Assembly: GCF_003672135.1 (NCBI RefSeq) | Contig: NC_039511.1 | Coordinates: forward strand, 15,712,464-15,776,463 | Length of the DNA stretch: 64,000 nucleotides | Direction of reading: 5' to 3' | From: Ooceraea biroi | Lineage: Eukaryota; Arthropoda; Insecta; Hymenoptera; Formicidae | In this document: one piece after another, positions 1 to 10,527 of the stretch | Layout: the number at the start of each line of letters is the position of its first letter | How positions within the stretch are numbered: the stretch's first letter is position 1 | Translations under genes and position numbers: made by a program | Notes under the pieces: model-generated | Database searches by the model: none | What the model saw: only the letters and a program-made list of their open reading frames with translations | What the model was told of the DNA's origin: nothing

Positions 1-793
1 ATATATAGATATATATATGTATGCAAGCGAACGTGAGAGTCGCGCGATCGAAAGCGGGTGACCTTCAGCAATGCCAATTTCTCCGCAAGGCCGGACTTTG
101 ATTTTGCCATCCCTTTTCGTAGGGGTCGGGTAAAAATAGTCAGGAGAAAAATGAAACTGGGGGTTCATTCAATTATAATACGAGGCTCATCTACACATCT
201 CTGGTATCGCATAATATAATAGTAGATAGGCATATGAAACGAGGGGGGGGGGGGGGGGAGAGAAAGATAGAGGTGGATCGCGTAACAGAAAAGTAAAGGC
301 TATATATCGCATATACTTATGCAAGGTAGCTGCACCATTGAATATTCACACGTACGTTATATATAGATAGATGGCAACATAATATCGAATAGATGTACAA
401 CTCAACCGCTTAACTAGGAGAGAAAATAGGGTTTCTAGACGTATGTTTCGTATCGCAACACTTAAGAAGCAACTACGCCACGGACCACCAATATGCATCG
501 ATGCAAGAACCATCCATGTAAATGTAACTCTCGCAAATTTATTTAATGTCGCATGTGTTTGTGTGTATGTGTGTGTTTTTGGCATAGGATATATCATGAT
601 CTACCGTTTCTGGATGAAAATAACTGTTGGGAGCTTCGTCGAGGAACCAAACCAGGAGGATCAGCAGAAATTTAGGTATATGCACGTATATGTATATGTG
701 TATGTAGCGTGCGTGCGTGCGTGCTGCATCGCCATATCGATATATACATAATCGAGCGTCAAAGACTTGGTGTAAACGTCAATGTTGCCTTGC
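1..793 (-). other. Intron downstream of exon 12 (partial)
   Basis: Intronic sequence with no exon recognised; in particular no LSGCP coding. It contains a run of 16 G (243-258), TG-rich tracts near 553-580, TATG/CATA-type repeats at 676-703 and four GTGC units at 707-724. Confidence 0.7.
243..258. repeat. Homopolymer of 16 G
   Basis: Sixteen consecutive G on the plus strand, followed by a GA-rich tract; prone to length errors in sequencing. Confidence 0.97.
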
Positions 794-795
794 CT
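788..795 (-). other. Non-canonical GC splice donor
   Basis: The exon 12 boundary reads AG|GCAAGG on the minus strand, with GC at 793-792. The rest of the site matches the strong consensus that GC-AG introns need. The position is exactly the HR|S phase-2 split used by the finger in exon 4. No GT donor near it would preserve that split. Confidence 0.8.
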
Positions 796-928
796 TCTGT
801 GGGTAGCGTAGTTCCCTGAGACATGACCCATGCCATCACATGACGACGTGGGACACTGTATCAGCTCCTTGCCATCGCGACCACGAGGGGCGGGCCGAGG
901 TGAGAAATTCAACGAGTACCTCCTCATA
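794..928 (-). CDS. Exon 12: third CCHHC finger (body), ending at a GC donor
   Basis: This 135-bp exon follows acceptor gttcggtgcag (AG at 930-929) and ends after AGAAG at 794, where the intron begins GCAAGG. It enters and leaves in phase 2. It encodes residues 1406-1450: SMRRYSLNFSPRPAPRGRDG, then KELIQ and the finger CPTSSCDGMGHVSGNYATHR. Ligands are C1431, C1436, H1441 and H1449. The fifth cysteine must come from an SLSGCP-type exon, and none is present in the remaining 793 bases. The finger resembles the first of the C-terminal cluster of vertebrate MYT1L (GHITGNYASHR as I recall it). The usual TPG is TSS here. The split of the HRS codon is identical to that in exon 4. Confidence 0.9.
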
Positions 929-2182
929 CTGCACCGAACAACATTAGCCGTCAAATTGCGAGTCCCTAACTGGTCTGATTACGGAATCATCGACAATTCT
1001 CTGACCATTGCTGCTCGAGTGCAAGAGCCCTCAATCGCGTACTTTTGCTTAATTGTTCGTTTCAGTGTGTTTTTTCAGCGATTTGATGTATCGCTTAAAA
1101 TTATTTTGCCCAAGACACTCGAGCAGACTGTCCGACATAATTTGAATGTACTTCACATTTGAATGTAACAATCGTGGGTCATCTTCCCAAACGCGGATAT
1201 GAGCGTATACGGTTTGCAGTTAAAGGGCGGCACAAAGTTATATTGCATTTCGCAACTTCTCTCTTGGGGCGCGAGTGGAAGAGCCAGTGTACGACGTGAT
1301 ATGAAAAAATGTCGGAAAGCGAGAGAAAGAGAGCGGGAGGGGGCGAAGGAGGAGGCACACCGAAGGAACGTGCGCCGGCCGGAGTCGAGGGAGGAGAGCG
1401 GGCCTCGCTCTTGCTTCCGGTCTCATCGCAGTCTCGTAGATGGGCGAGCCGTCGTTGGCTATGAGAAAACCTCGGAAACCTCGATGGCCCTTGAGTGGCC
1501 GCGATATTGCCGGGCAACCGAGAGCCGACGGATGCGGACTTGAGTGCAATTCACCGGTACGCCGTCGGACTATCTATCTACCTTCGCGTTTTTGTAGTCT
1601 ACGTTGTTCTGTCTTCGAGATGGCGCCGTCAAGCTGCGCGACTGTGCAATAAACCCTTTGACTTGGTATTTTATTATCCGCGTTAAACGAAAGGCGCAAT
1701 ATTTGATATGCAAACGTAGGTATAAAATATAAATAAAAGGTAAAAGGTATTTAATGTGAATAACAACTATGATAAAATTAATCAAAGTTTCAAATGTTCT
1801 TATTTTAATGATTTTAATGATATTTTTAAGAATTTTTCTAGTTAAAGAAAGATTAAACGGCATAAATTTAAACAAATCTTAGTCGTCATATCTCGACAAC
1901 TACGAACTTTTTTCTCAATCAAGCTTATATATTTGATACTTCCATACATTCAAGCGGTTAACCGAGATCAGGGTGTACTAATATGTTTTCGAGAGAGGGA
2001 CGGTAATATAGTTAGGACGTGAAGGGTGGTAGTTATATTGCCCGCTGCTATTAATAAAGTTGAAGTTTGGATATAGATTGCTTTTAGCCAAGGTTTCAGC
2101 TGATCGTACGTGTTCCACGTTATAGTGTTTCAATAAGAATAAAGCCAACGATTGGAGGAGAGACGTGGAAAGATTAATATCT

Positions 2183-2201
2183 TATATATATATATATATA
2201 T
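2183..2201. repeat. TA dinucleotide run
   Basis: About nine tandem TA units in the AT-rich part of intron 11-12. Confidence 0.95.
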
Positions 2202-3074
2202 GAAATAAGCGAACATATCCTTTATTTCATAAATCCCTCAAATTTCGTGCAACAAGAGGGATATTTCATTAGGAGTACGTCTACTATCATCATTTACTTT
2301 GATAAACGTGAAATAATAATCTCGCAATATCATAAAGTAGAATAACGTTGTATCAGCAGTTTTAATGAAAATTGCGCTTAACATGAATGATTTATTTTTT
2401 AAGAAAATTATTAAGAAATAGCATCTTAACGATATTTTAACAAAAAAATTAGTAGATCAGTTTCTCTCTTCACTGCTAAGTAACAATTTTATATTTAACT
2501 AACATTAACTTTCTTTTCAAACTGCATAACGCGACCAGAACTATTTAGCATATTTATACTTGGACATTAAAGGTATCATCGCATTTGTGAACATTTGACT
2601 TAGAAGCAAGATTTGTTTCTCGCACTTTCGCCCATCGCGCGGAGACGCACGCGAGATTCGCGGAACGCGACTCACAATTTTGGATCGCGGTCAGGTTGCA
2701 AAAGGGACGAAGGCAGCTCTGGCCCGAGATAGCCGAGGAGGTGTGTTCCGGGTTCTAAGCCATGGTAGTAAAGGGGAGAGGGACGAGACGCCGGGTCTCG
2801 GCCCATAATCCAGTGCGGTGGCAACTGATTATACCCCACCCCCCATTTGAACCTTATCCTGCCTCAACCCCCACATCTTCCTCCCGCACTCCACTCGACC
2901 CCTCTTCCCGCGCGCGCCTTCCACTCGAGCCTCATCCTCATTCTCTTCTTATACGCCCAACCACGCCTTCTCCATACCGCCGAGCTTCACGTCAATTAGA
3001 ATAAGGTTGGCACTTTCGGTACGAAGAGTAATTACTTTAATTAACAAAATGGAGGTGGGTATGCGCGAGTTTTG

Positions 3075-3090
3075 CCCCCCCCCCCCCCCC
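3075..3090. repeat. Homopolymer of 16 C
   Basis: Sixteen consecutive C on the plus strand inside intron 11-12. Confidence 0.97.
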
Positions 3091-3690
3091 GTCTCATCTC
3101 GCCCACCGTCGCTGATGTTAGCCGCCGCCGCCGCCTCCATGCCTTTTCAAGCTTCGACCACGAGTCTATCGCATGAAGGATTCGTGCGATCCTTTCCGCA
3201 AGGCAAGTAAGTACCAAAGGCGAGAACTCGCGATGCTCGCCTGCACGACGTGTGGACGTATTCTCTAATAATGCTACCTTTCTCACACTACGAATAACGT
3301 TACGCGTTCTCACCAGGTATCTGGCGCTAAATTGATCGTCTGACTTTAAGTTTCATTAAAAAAGTGTATTTAATAATTATATGTTCAATGTGAGCTCGTT
3401 CAATGTAATCAGAGAGCTGCGAGTACGAAGCGCTAAGTACCCAGTGAGAATATTGATCAGTCATCGTGACACATTTGATGGAATATTTTGAACCGGGAGC
3501 TATTACGTCTACAAGTATTTTGAACAAAGTTTCATTCCGACTGCTTGGTTAAATGTAATAATTCCAATTGGACCGACGGACGCAAAATCATATTTACAGT
3601 ACGAAAATAAAAGTTTGCAATGAGCCAGAAGTGTTGCCAATAATTACAATCGCGATACTCCATTCAAAAGAGATAAAAGAGACATCCTAC

Positions 3691-3931
3691 CTGTCATCCT
3701 TGCCAGATGGCTTATCGAGAGGTCCAACCGTGTGCTGCGGAGGTGGCATGCTATAGCACGGTGCCGGGCTGTAACCTGCTGGAATCTGATAACCGGAAGT
3801 CACCGGGCCACTCGGGTAAGTTCCACCGCAGTTGTAACCTGCAGTAGGGTAAGGGGTGTACGTGTTCCCGGGATATTCGGGTTGAACGCCGGTCATTCCG
3901 TATCCTGGATGAGGACTCATAGGTCCGTAAC
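3691..3931 (-). CDS. Exon 11: Tyr/Pro/Gly-rich linker of the MYT1-like protein
   Basis: This 241-bp exon runs from acceptor cacgtcag (AG at 3933-3932) to donor GACAG|GTAGGA (GT at 3690-3689), phase 1 to 2. It encodes residues 1326-1405: repeated G-Y and Y-P steps (GYGPMSPHPGYGMTG, NTYTPYPTAGYN, SGYQIPAGYSPAPCYS), then MPPPQHTVGPLDKPSGKDD. It has no known domain. Composition resembles an aromatic low-complexity or activation-type region. Only the frame match with both neighbours ties it to the gene. Its splice sites are ordinary. Confidence 0.87.
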
Positions 3932-5757
3932 CTGACGTGATAAGGAATTACATAATGTAAAATAATGGTCATATTAATAATCGTAAGAGAGTGAAAAGCT
4001 AATGTTGTGCAAAAATAATAAACAAGAAGGGAAATGTAAAATATGATTATATATCTATCTCAATTTTTCTTTCATTTTATTAATTTGTATAAGTTCTTTA
4101 GATGACTCGAAATTTAGGCTTCATCTTACATAAAAATCTTAATTTTTTGTCATTACTCTTTTAATATTTGATACTATGATAATCGAATTTTAAATTTTTA
4201 TTAATGTATGGTCAGTGAAGCGAAAAAGAGAAGATTCCATTACCTTTCTTTGTCAACAAGTATTAAAGTATTTCTTCAAAGTCTACTAATTGTAATCAGA
4301 CATAAATAAATAATCCGGAATTAATATCACGAGATTGGTCGACAGCATTATTGTCAACCAAGAGTGATATTCGCAATTCTACTTTTATGGTACAAAGAAA
4401 GCGCACGATTTCTGGGACACTCCGCATGAATACGCACATGTGTGCCATGTAATCGCGCTCGAACGGGAGACGCGGAAATAGCGCGAACACAGGCGCGCTA
4501 CAGGAGCAGGCCGCTGCTTGATTAACTGTTGTAAAATCTACACGTTTATTTACTGGCAAGAATTCATTTTGTCGAGAGAGCACGCAGTGCAAATAGCCGA
4601 CGGACGGAAGGCCGACTGTGCGCTCTCTCGCGCGCGCGCACGCGGGCGACGTCGCGCGAACACGAGCGGCACTGTGTGTGCCGAGGCCGGGGAACACGGC
4701 ACTGTGTGTGCTCGAATGTTTCAATTTCAATAACTACTCCCCAGCGTCAGAGTCCGCACAATATCGGCCGCGCCGGACTTTTGCCGGCACTACGTGTACG
4801 CGAAATATTGATAATTAACAATGGCCGTGTACCGTCGCAGGGGGTGGTTCGACGGGAAGGGTGCGCACGGTGCACATTCAGTCCGAAGGACGGAGGGAGA
4901 GAGTGAGAAGAGGAGAGAGAGAAAGGGAGAGAAACAGAGATGGAGAAAAACCGGGAGAAAACCGGGGGACTATCGGAGGGAGTGAGAAGGAGGCAGGGAT
5001 GAGAGGGGGAGAATGGGCCGCTGGTTTGGAATGCCAAGGTATAAAGAGACCGAGGAAAATGAGAGTTCGGCCATAGGTGCCTATTATGGCAGTCATGTAC
5101 TGTTCTGGTGAATTTTTATTCGACGGTTGTAACCGCGTATCGTCCCTCATCCCTACCTACGTCCCTCGCCACCCTTGCCGACCCCCGGGGGCGTCGGGCT
5201 CTTTGTTCTCTCCCGAATCCCTCATCCACGCGCCTCCTCCTCGCCGCCCCCGCTATCGCCTGACGTTACAGGACGACCGTGTAAGGACACATTAACGTTT
5301 CGCATGTATCTCCCCGCCGAATACGCCGGCTAAAATTTATAGTGTTAAGAAAACGTGCTGTCGAGCGTTCCTCTGCGTGTCTGCGCATTTATTTTTTGTT
5401 TTTTCGTTCTATCTCATCTTGGTCTGACATTATCGTAAAATGCACTGAAATGGCTCTTCATCTTCTTCCTTTTCATGACGGATTATAAAAACTGAATGTC
5501 AGATGTCGTGCGCACACGTAATCAATTTGAGAAATAAAAGACGAAACAATTTTTGCAAAGATTTTAACAAAAATATAACGTTTCTTATAGAGAAATGTAA
5601 AATTGCACGAGAGACAACTTTCACGATAAATCTCTCATCGCTCTGAAATAAGAACCGGTTAGAATATGTCTGGCTACAGTCGCGACATCATAAAGCATCT
5701 TCGAGACGCAGATCATAGATTGCCTGCAGAGTTACGCGATAAACGATGATAACTCAC
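3932..5757 (-). other. Intron 10-11 (1.83 kb) with a CpG-rich core
   Basis: The flanks are AT-rich. The middle (about 4,440-5,300) is CpG-rich with a purine-rich GA tract (4,890-5,010). A 15-base unit, cggcactgtgtgtgc, is repeated directly at 4667-4681 and 4697-4711. No exon was recognised. An internal promoter is possible but unsupported. Confidence 0.7.
4667..4711. repeat. Direct repeat of a 15-base unit
   Basis: cggcactgtgtgtgc occurs at 4667-4681 and again at 4697-4711 within the CpG-rich core of intron 10-11. Confidence 0.9.
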
Positions 5758-6029
5758 CGGTAGGGTCTCGGTAGGCGTCCATGTAGTGGGAACCCCCGCT
5801 GTCGGGTGTGCTCTCGCGACTGTACGCCGCAACGTGCACTCCGGGCGGCGGAAACCCGGGTACAGGCCTGATCCCCGGACCCCCGCTGAAATTCACCGGC
5901 TCGTTCGCCGTTGAGAAATCAACGGGTTCAGTCTGCTCTTCGATGGGTCGAGGTGCTGGGAAACCCGGGCCCACTGGAACCGCGACAGCTTCTCCGTGGC
6001 CGGTAGAATATTGCGGACTGGGTGCACCG
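5758..6029 (-). CDS. Exon 10: MYT1-domain-like segment with EPVDFS/EPVNFS
   Basis: This 272-bp exon lies between acceptor tttttacacag (AG at 6031-6030) and donor ACCG|GTGAGT (GT at 5757-5756), phase 2 to 1. It encodes residues 1235-1325. EPVDFS (1269-1274) and EPVNFS (1278-1283) are nine residues apart and resemble the PVDYTK motif of vertebrate MYT1 domains. They are followed by a Pro/Gly-rich stretch (PGIRPVPGFPPPG) and SRESTPDSGGSHYMDAYRD. The STPDSGG sequence looks like a phosphodegron or kinase site, but that is only a guess. Confidence 0.9.
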
Positions 6030-6256
6030 CTGTGTAAAAAAAGGAAACGTAGCTTCAGAATATATTCTATATTATTATCTGCAGGTTACATTGTATGGCA
6101 ACAATAATGGATTATTTTGCATTGTATTTTTCTACTGTGAGGAAAGACTTCCACGTATAATGATGTAATAAAGATAGCAAATGATTTCCTCCAAAAACTT
6201 GACATTTTAAAGTTTTGTTCACGTTAGTTATCGTTAGTCTCAAGATTGACGAATAC

Positions 6257-6417
6257 CTGTGCAGTCTATTGACGCTAAGATCAAGAGTCTGGCCTTGAGG
6301 ACTGGGAACTTGAGGACTAGCCGTCAAGTGGGGACTCGCTGCCGCCTGAGGACTACTTCCCACCGTTTGTCCTCCTCCGTACTGCGGACTGAGGCTGTTC
6401 GAGCCGTAGGGTGGTGC
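6257..6417 (-). CDS. Exon 9: start of the MYT1-domain-like segment (TLDLS motif)
   Basis: This 161-bp exon follows acceptor gatgacgacag (AG at 6419-6418) and ends at donor CACAG|GTATTC (GT at 6256-6255), phase 0 to 2. It encodes residues 1182-1234, rich in Ser, Pro, Gln and Gly with four SPQ repeats, ending QGQTLDLSVNRLH. TLDLSVN at 1225-1231 matches the TLDLSMN motif that I recall from the MYT1 domain of vertebrate MYT1L. Introns on both sides are short (111 bp before it, 227 bp after it). Confidence 0.9.
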
Positions 6418-6528
6418 CTGTCGTCATCACGTAGTCGTTAAATGCAATAATGATCCACCCATAAAAATGTTTCCCACGTATTTCGAATTAGTCTGATCTT
6501 CTCGCTCTTTCCGCTCTTTCAGACTTAC

Positions 6529-6647
6529 CTGTGGGCTGGTGGAGGTGACACTGGAGGTGGACAGATCCATCACTGACCCCCCGGGCGAAGTAGGCGGTCC
6601 ACCGGGCTTCTGCATCTGCTGCACCTGCGCGACCGTGACGCACTTCA
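6529..6647 (-). CDS. Exon 8 of the MYT1-like gene
   Basis: This 119-bp exon runs from acceptor aaatgttgtag (AG at 6649-6648) to donor CACAG|GTAAGT (GT at 6528-6527), phase 1 to phase 0. It encodes residues 1142-1181: VKCVTVAQVQQMQKPG, then PPTSPGG and SVMDLSTSSVTSTSPQ. The VMDLSTS core echoes the TLDLS motif in the next exon, so it may belong to the same MYT1-type domain. The intron to exon 7 is only 83 bp. Confidence 0.9.
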
Positions 6648-6730
6648 CTACAACATTTACGGAGACGAGACGATTAGCAGTAGGTCAATTTCCGAGTATC
6701 CGCAGCGAGACAATTTCGAGAGTAAATTAC

Positions 6731-6909
6731 CGTCTTCGGTCTTCATCATCCCGGCTGCCGTGGCGGCGGCCATCGCCATTTGATGCTGCTGCGCGGCCGC
6801 TGCGGCTTCTTGATGATAAACTCGCTCCTGTTCCTCCGGCGTCATACCGGTTTGCCCCAGGTAGTACATATTCGCCCTCGAGTGGAGCTGCTGCTGCTGC
6901 TGTTGCTGT

Positions 6910-6953
<44 letters not shown>

Positions 6954-7816
6954 CTGCGACGGAATAGGCCCGCATGATTGCGTGTCGTATCTCTCGTAGG
7001 TCGCGGTGGTACCGGGATCGTAGGGTCGGTGATTGGCCGCGCTGACTATCGCGTTCTCGTAGCCTCTGCCGGCCGCGATGTCGTTGGAATACGTCACCAC
7101 TGGTCGTGCGATGTTGCTCGCTCCGGGATGCATGTACGCTCGCGCGTGTTCCGCTGATCTGTGGTGATAAAGCTCCTCCGTGGTGGTCGCGGCAGCCGCC
7201 GCCGCCGCCGCGGCCATCATAGCGGAAGATTCGTAAGGAGACCTCTGGGACATCTGATGACTCATCCTGGTGTCTTCCACCATAGGCATCGGATAGGCGA
7301 CCGGTTGCATCGGTAAAACGTGGTGCGTCGAGTGCTGGTTTGGGTGATGGATCGTCGCTCCTATGGACGGCCTCGAGCCCATCGCGTCCATGGACGACAT
7401 GGATGAGGAGTTCGAGTCTTGACTCATGTAGGAATCGTATGCCTGCCGCACTGCCGGTGGTGGCGGCGGCGGGGGTGAGTTTACCCGACAGGACGTGGCG
7501 TCCTCCGTTTTGGGAACCAACAGCTCGCCCGTGTTCTGATTGCGCGTGGATAGCGTGTTGCAACAACTGCTGTTGAGGGTCATGTTCTCCGTCTTGGGTA
7601 CTTTCGCGGGACGCGACGAGCTGTTGTCTTCCGGAGTCTTCGGGGGTTTCACATTAATCCCGGTGTTCTTCGTCGTCGTCGAATAGTAGTCGTAGCTCAG
7701 GCTGCTTAACACGGGCTTCGTATCCTGCGTTGTGGAGCCGTACTGCGCGTAACTCTTTGTGTCCATTGATGAGGGTAACAGGTTCGTACTGATGTACTCA
7801 GGTGGAATTCCCGGCA
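6731..7816 (-). CDS. Exon 7: low-complexity central region with Pro, Ala and Gln tracts
   Basis: This 1,086-bp exon encodes residues 780-1141. The acceptor is cggaaatag (AG at 7818-7817) and the donor is GACG|GTAATT (GT at 6730-6729, phase 1). It contains two KTED motifs, a Pro7 run at 894-900, Ser-rich SNSSSMSSMD, His/Met-rich sequence, an Ala9 run at 981-989, a pure Gln23 run at 1067-1089 (bases 6956-6888), then MYYLGQTGMTPEEQERVYHQ and an A5/QQ stretch before KTED. It corresponds in position to the Ser-rich region between the central finger pair and the MYT1 domain of the vertebrate proteins, but the sequence is not conserved from memory. The acceptor is poor in pyrimidines. It is supported by the frame match and the lack of an alternative. 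Confidence 0.92.
6888..6956 (-). repeat. CAG/CAA repeat encoding Gln23
   Basis: Twenty-three consecutive codons, mixed CAG and CAA, encode an uninterrupted polyglutamine tract in exon 7 (residues 1067-1089). The CAA interruptions should reduce length instability. Confidence 0.97.
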
Positions 7817-8665
7817 CTATTTCCGAGAGATTGCGAGTATTTAGTTGTGCGGGTGTGCGAAAGAGTTGCGCGCATGCATGAGATGGAATATTTTGTAAAT
7901 TTGAGATATCAGTGTACGATCTTTATAAATTAAATACTATTCTTTTCTACGAAGAAGCATTGTAACGCTTGCTAGTACCATGACAAGTAGCATGCAGTTA
8001 TCGATTACCGTAAGACACTTCAATGACCCAGTTTAAGTGAACAATACCTCTTACCGAACGATAAATTAAGAAACTTTCCTAAGTAAGACATTACTGAGGT
8101 ACAGACAACTAGAGTCTACGAGCAATATTTATGCTATTCATTTTTTTTATATACATGACGTATCTGAAATAAAATATGTTAATAATTGACAACTGTATAC
8201 AGACATTCTAGAACCAAAACTTTTTTCTAAAGCTAGAAATACTTTGTGTCGCTTTTTTTACATTTTTAACTGGGTCATTAATATTACATCGAGTCTTCGA
8301 GTTAAATGGGAGAATTTACATAAAATCCAAAAGTCCAAATGTAGAATTATTCGAAAAATATCGATAATATTTTGCGCGATAACTTGACAATATATACCAA
8401 TAACAATAATAATTTCGCTGATAAATCCAATCAATATGTCGCGTAAGTTCACGAAAAAGTTTGGCAACTTTTCTGCCATCTCATCGCGTGAGCAGGCACG
8501 ACACGCACGTGCGCAACTGCGAAGAACGAGATGCGTGTCTTACGTACGACATTACTTTACCCTGTCCCCGGCAATTAAGCGTTAATCTCGTCGCGTCGGG
8601 CAGCAAGGATTTTCGTGTCCAGCGTATCCCAGACACGAACGACGAAGAGTCCCGTGTCGCCTTAC
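7817..8665 (-). other. Intron 6-7 (849 bp)
   Basis: AT-rich sequence with no repeat or extra exon recognised. Confidence 0.8.
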
Positions 8666-8824
8666 CTTGAGCCTTTTGTCGGGCTTCGCGTGCGGCCTGC
8701 TTATTGGCCGCGGCGATGGGACATCCGGACAGGCTCCTGTGCGTGTTCCGATTGGAGCTGACATGACCGCGACCGTTGCAACCAGGCGTTGGGCATTTCA
8801 ATATAGTCTCATGCATCGCCAGAA
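8666..8824 (-). CDS. Exon 6: second CCHHC finger of the MYT1-like protein
   Basis: This 159-bp exon follows acceptor gttctcgcag (AG at 8826-8825) and ends at donor CAAG|GTAAGG (GT at 8665-8664, phase 1). It encodes residues 727-779: the linker ILAMHETILK, then the whole finger CPTPGCNGRGHVSSNRNTHR with SLSGCP, then IAAANKQAAREARQKAQ, likely helical. Ligands are C737, C742, H747, H755 and C761. The linker and the SNRN core are nearly identical to the third finger of vertebrate MYT1L as I recall it. That identifies the pair in exons 4-6 as the central DNA-binding doublet. Confidence 0.96.
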
Positions 8825-10486
8825 CTGCGAGAACCCAGAGACACGCGGCGTGATTACAGACACGTCTTGGCACGTACACGCGTTACGCACACACAGTAAG
8901 AAAAGAGACGCGGCGCACACGCACGCGGCAGGTGTGGTGTAAGGGTGAGTTGCCCCTCTTTATGCGTTGAGTATAATTATCTCGCGGTTGGGGTACCGCG
9001 TGCTTCCCCAGAAGGAAATCCAGAATCCAAAGAAGGAAGATGCTGAATCTAGGCACGACGGTGAATCGCCGTTTCTCGTTTCTCACGAGGGAAAAAAACG
9101 GGATAAAGCCGTTTAGAACGGAGAAGAGAAAGAGAAGCTGCGCGTGAAAACACGTTCACGAAAGAAAGGGGAGAAAAACGGAAAACGTAAAACGGTCAGA
9201 GTGTGAGAGGCGGATTTACACGGCGTCACACCACGTGTGGAACGCAAATCAATGCGTAACAGTACAATCAAGTATACCGAGCGGGTAGAGAGAAACACAA
9301 GACAATCAATCAATCAATCAATCGATAGAAAATTATAACACAACAACTTGCAATCTGTGTGAAGGGAGTGTGCTACATCGATGAGAACGCTTTTCCATTG
9401 TGTGCAAGCGGGCGACGGCGAGATCGATCCCGTCACCTCGGAGGATTCTGCATTCTCGACGAAGGTCTTCGCCAGGGCGAGGCTTCACGGGACGTGAACG
9501 GAAATAAAAATTCTGTGACAGCGATTGCGTGCGCGCAGCAAACGGCCGCACCAGCATTATTACGCGCGCAATGACTTGACTCGTCATTAATTGGAGATTG
9601 CTATCTCCGCGGTTGCGGAAACTCGTCGGCGCGTCGATGGAAAGCTCAACATCGATCATGCGACCGATCGTTGCGTAATTATACTCAATCGCACAAATGT
9701 CGTCCGTGTAAAGTGTCCGACGTGTGCGTGTACGCCGGCTCTCGTCGCGCCGCCCGTGTCTCGAGTTCTCCAGAGGTTCGTAGGCACGACCAATATAAGT
9801 TCGAGTGTGGTGATATAATTCTCTACTATAATGAACTACGAAAAGAACAGTAAGACGAACGCAATAAATAAAGCTCTCTACCCCGCAAACGAAAAGCGCA
9901 AAGAATATACAACAGACAGATACACACACGCACACACGCATTCGCGACGCGTGCACCGCGCTCGTCGCTGGAAAGTATCCATTTTCTCCTTCTAATCTCG
10001 TTTTGTGTATCGAAAATATATTTTTGTTGCGGGACGAGGAAGTCGCGGAGAGCGAAGTAAGTTAAGTTAATTAAAACTGTACGAGATGCAACGAAATATT
10101 TTCCAACAGAATGATCCTAAAAACAAGCGTTGCAAAGTGACCAATATAAAGCAAGACTATTAAACATTAAACGATTGAACACTAAACAATTTTATTAATA
10201 TTTTTAAAAAGCTAGGAGGTAGAAATATGTACATATTTATTGTAAACGTTCACTGCAATATGATCATGTTTGAAAATCGAGTGCAGTTGCAATAATACCC
10301 TTTACACGCTAATTAATTATTTATACGGCGATCAATAAAATCATTTAACTGTAACATTTACACTGATTCTCGGCCATGATTCACTCGGCACTTCCTCGTC
10401 CCGTCGTGAGAAAAACACTCTCGCAAAAAGAAGATGCACTATGTAGCTACGATAAGAAGTAATTAGTCCGGTAGAGGGGTACTTAC
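8825..10486 (-). other. Intron 5-6 (1.66 kb)
   Basis: CpG-rich from about 8,880 to 9,800, AT-rich afterwards. It contains a five-unit AATC microsatellite at 9304-9323. No exon was recognised. Confidence 0.8.
9304..9323. repeat. AATC tetranucleotide microsatellite, five units
   Basis: Five perfect tandem AATC units in intron 5-6. Confidence 0.95.
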
Positions 10487-10527
10487 TCTCTGGAGTTAAC
10501 TTATCCTTCTGCGGACATCCAGAAAGG
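10487..10527 (-). CDS. Exon 5: 41-bp microexon completing the first finger
   Basis: The exon lies between acceptor tgtgcttgcag (AG at 10529-10528) and donor GAGA|GTAAGT (GT at 10486-10485). It encodes the end of the first finger and the start of the linker, residues 713-726, SLSGCPQKDKLTPE, supplying the fifth zinc ligand C717. It enters in phase 2 and leaves in phase 1; the split codon A|TT gives the Ile of the family linker EILAMHE. It cannot be skipped without loss of frame and of the last ligand. Confidence 0.95.

Larger units (their letters stand above)
929..3690 (-). other. Intron 11-12 (2.76 kb)
   Basis: No further exon is needed for frame and none was recognised. An AT-rich central part (1,690-2,560) includes a TA dinucleotide run at 2183-2201. 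A CT/CCA-rich stretch at 2,830-2,960 and a run of 16 C at 3075-3090 lie towards exon 11. Short open frames in the GC-rich part (1,200-1,650) have low-complexity composition and were not called. Confidence 0.75.

Noticed and set aside
661..793. Reading straight through the exon 12 boundary (HRRQGNIDVYTKSL).
   Set aside because: The finger would lack its fifth cysteine, and the boundary coincides with the phase-2 HR|S split seen in exon 4.
1179..1549. Open frames on both strands in the CpG-rich part of intron 11-12.
   Set aside because: They overlap each other on opposite strands, are Arg/Pro/Ser-rich and lack splice sites or homology.
6539..6977. Plus-strand frames with long leucine runs over the CAG repeat.
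   Set aside because: They are the complement of the polyglutamine codons read as CTG/TTG; no start context or splice sites support a gene.
6727..7566. A second long open frame (about 279 codons) on the same strand inside exon 7.
   Set aside because: It is a shifted frame of the real exon. Its Ala-rich runs are produced by the CAG and GCC repeats read out of frame.
9333..9956. A 207-codon minus-strand frame in intron 5-6.
   Set aside because: It has a Cys/Val-rich start from a TG repeat, no homology, and lies in an intron whose flanking exons join in frame without it.
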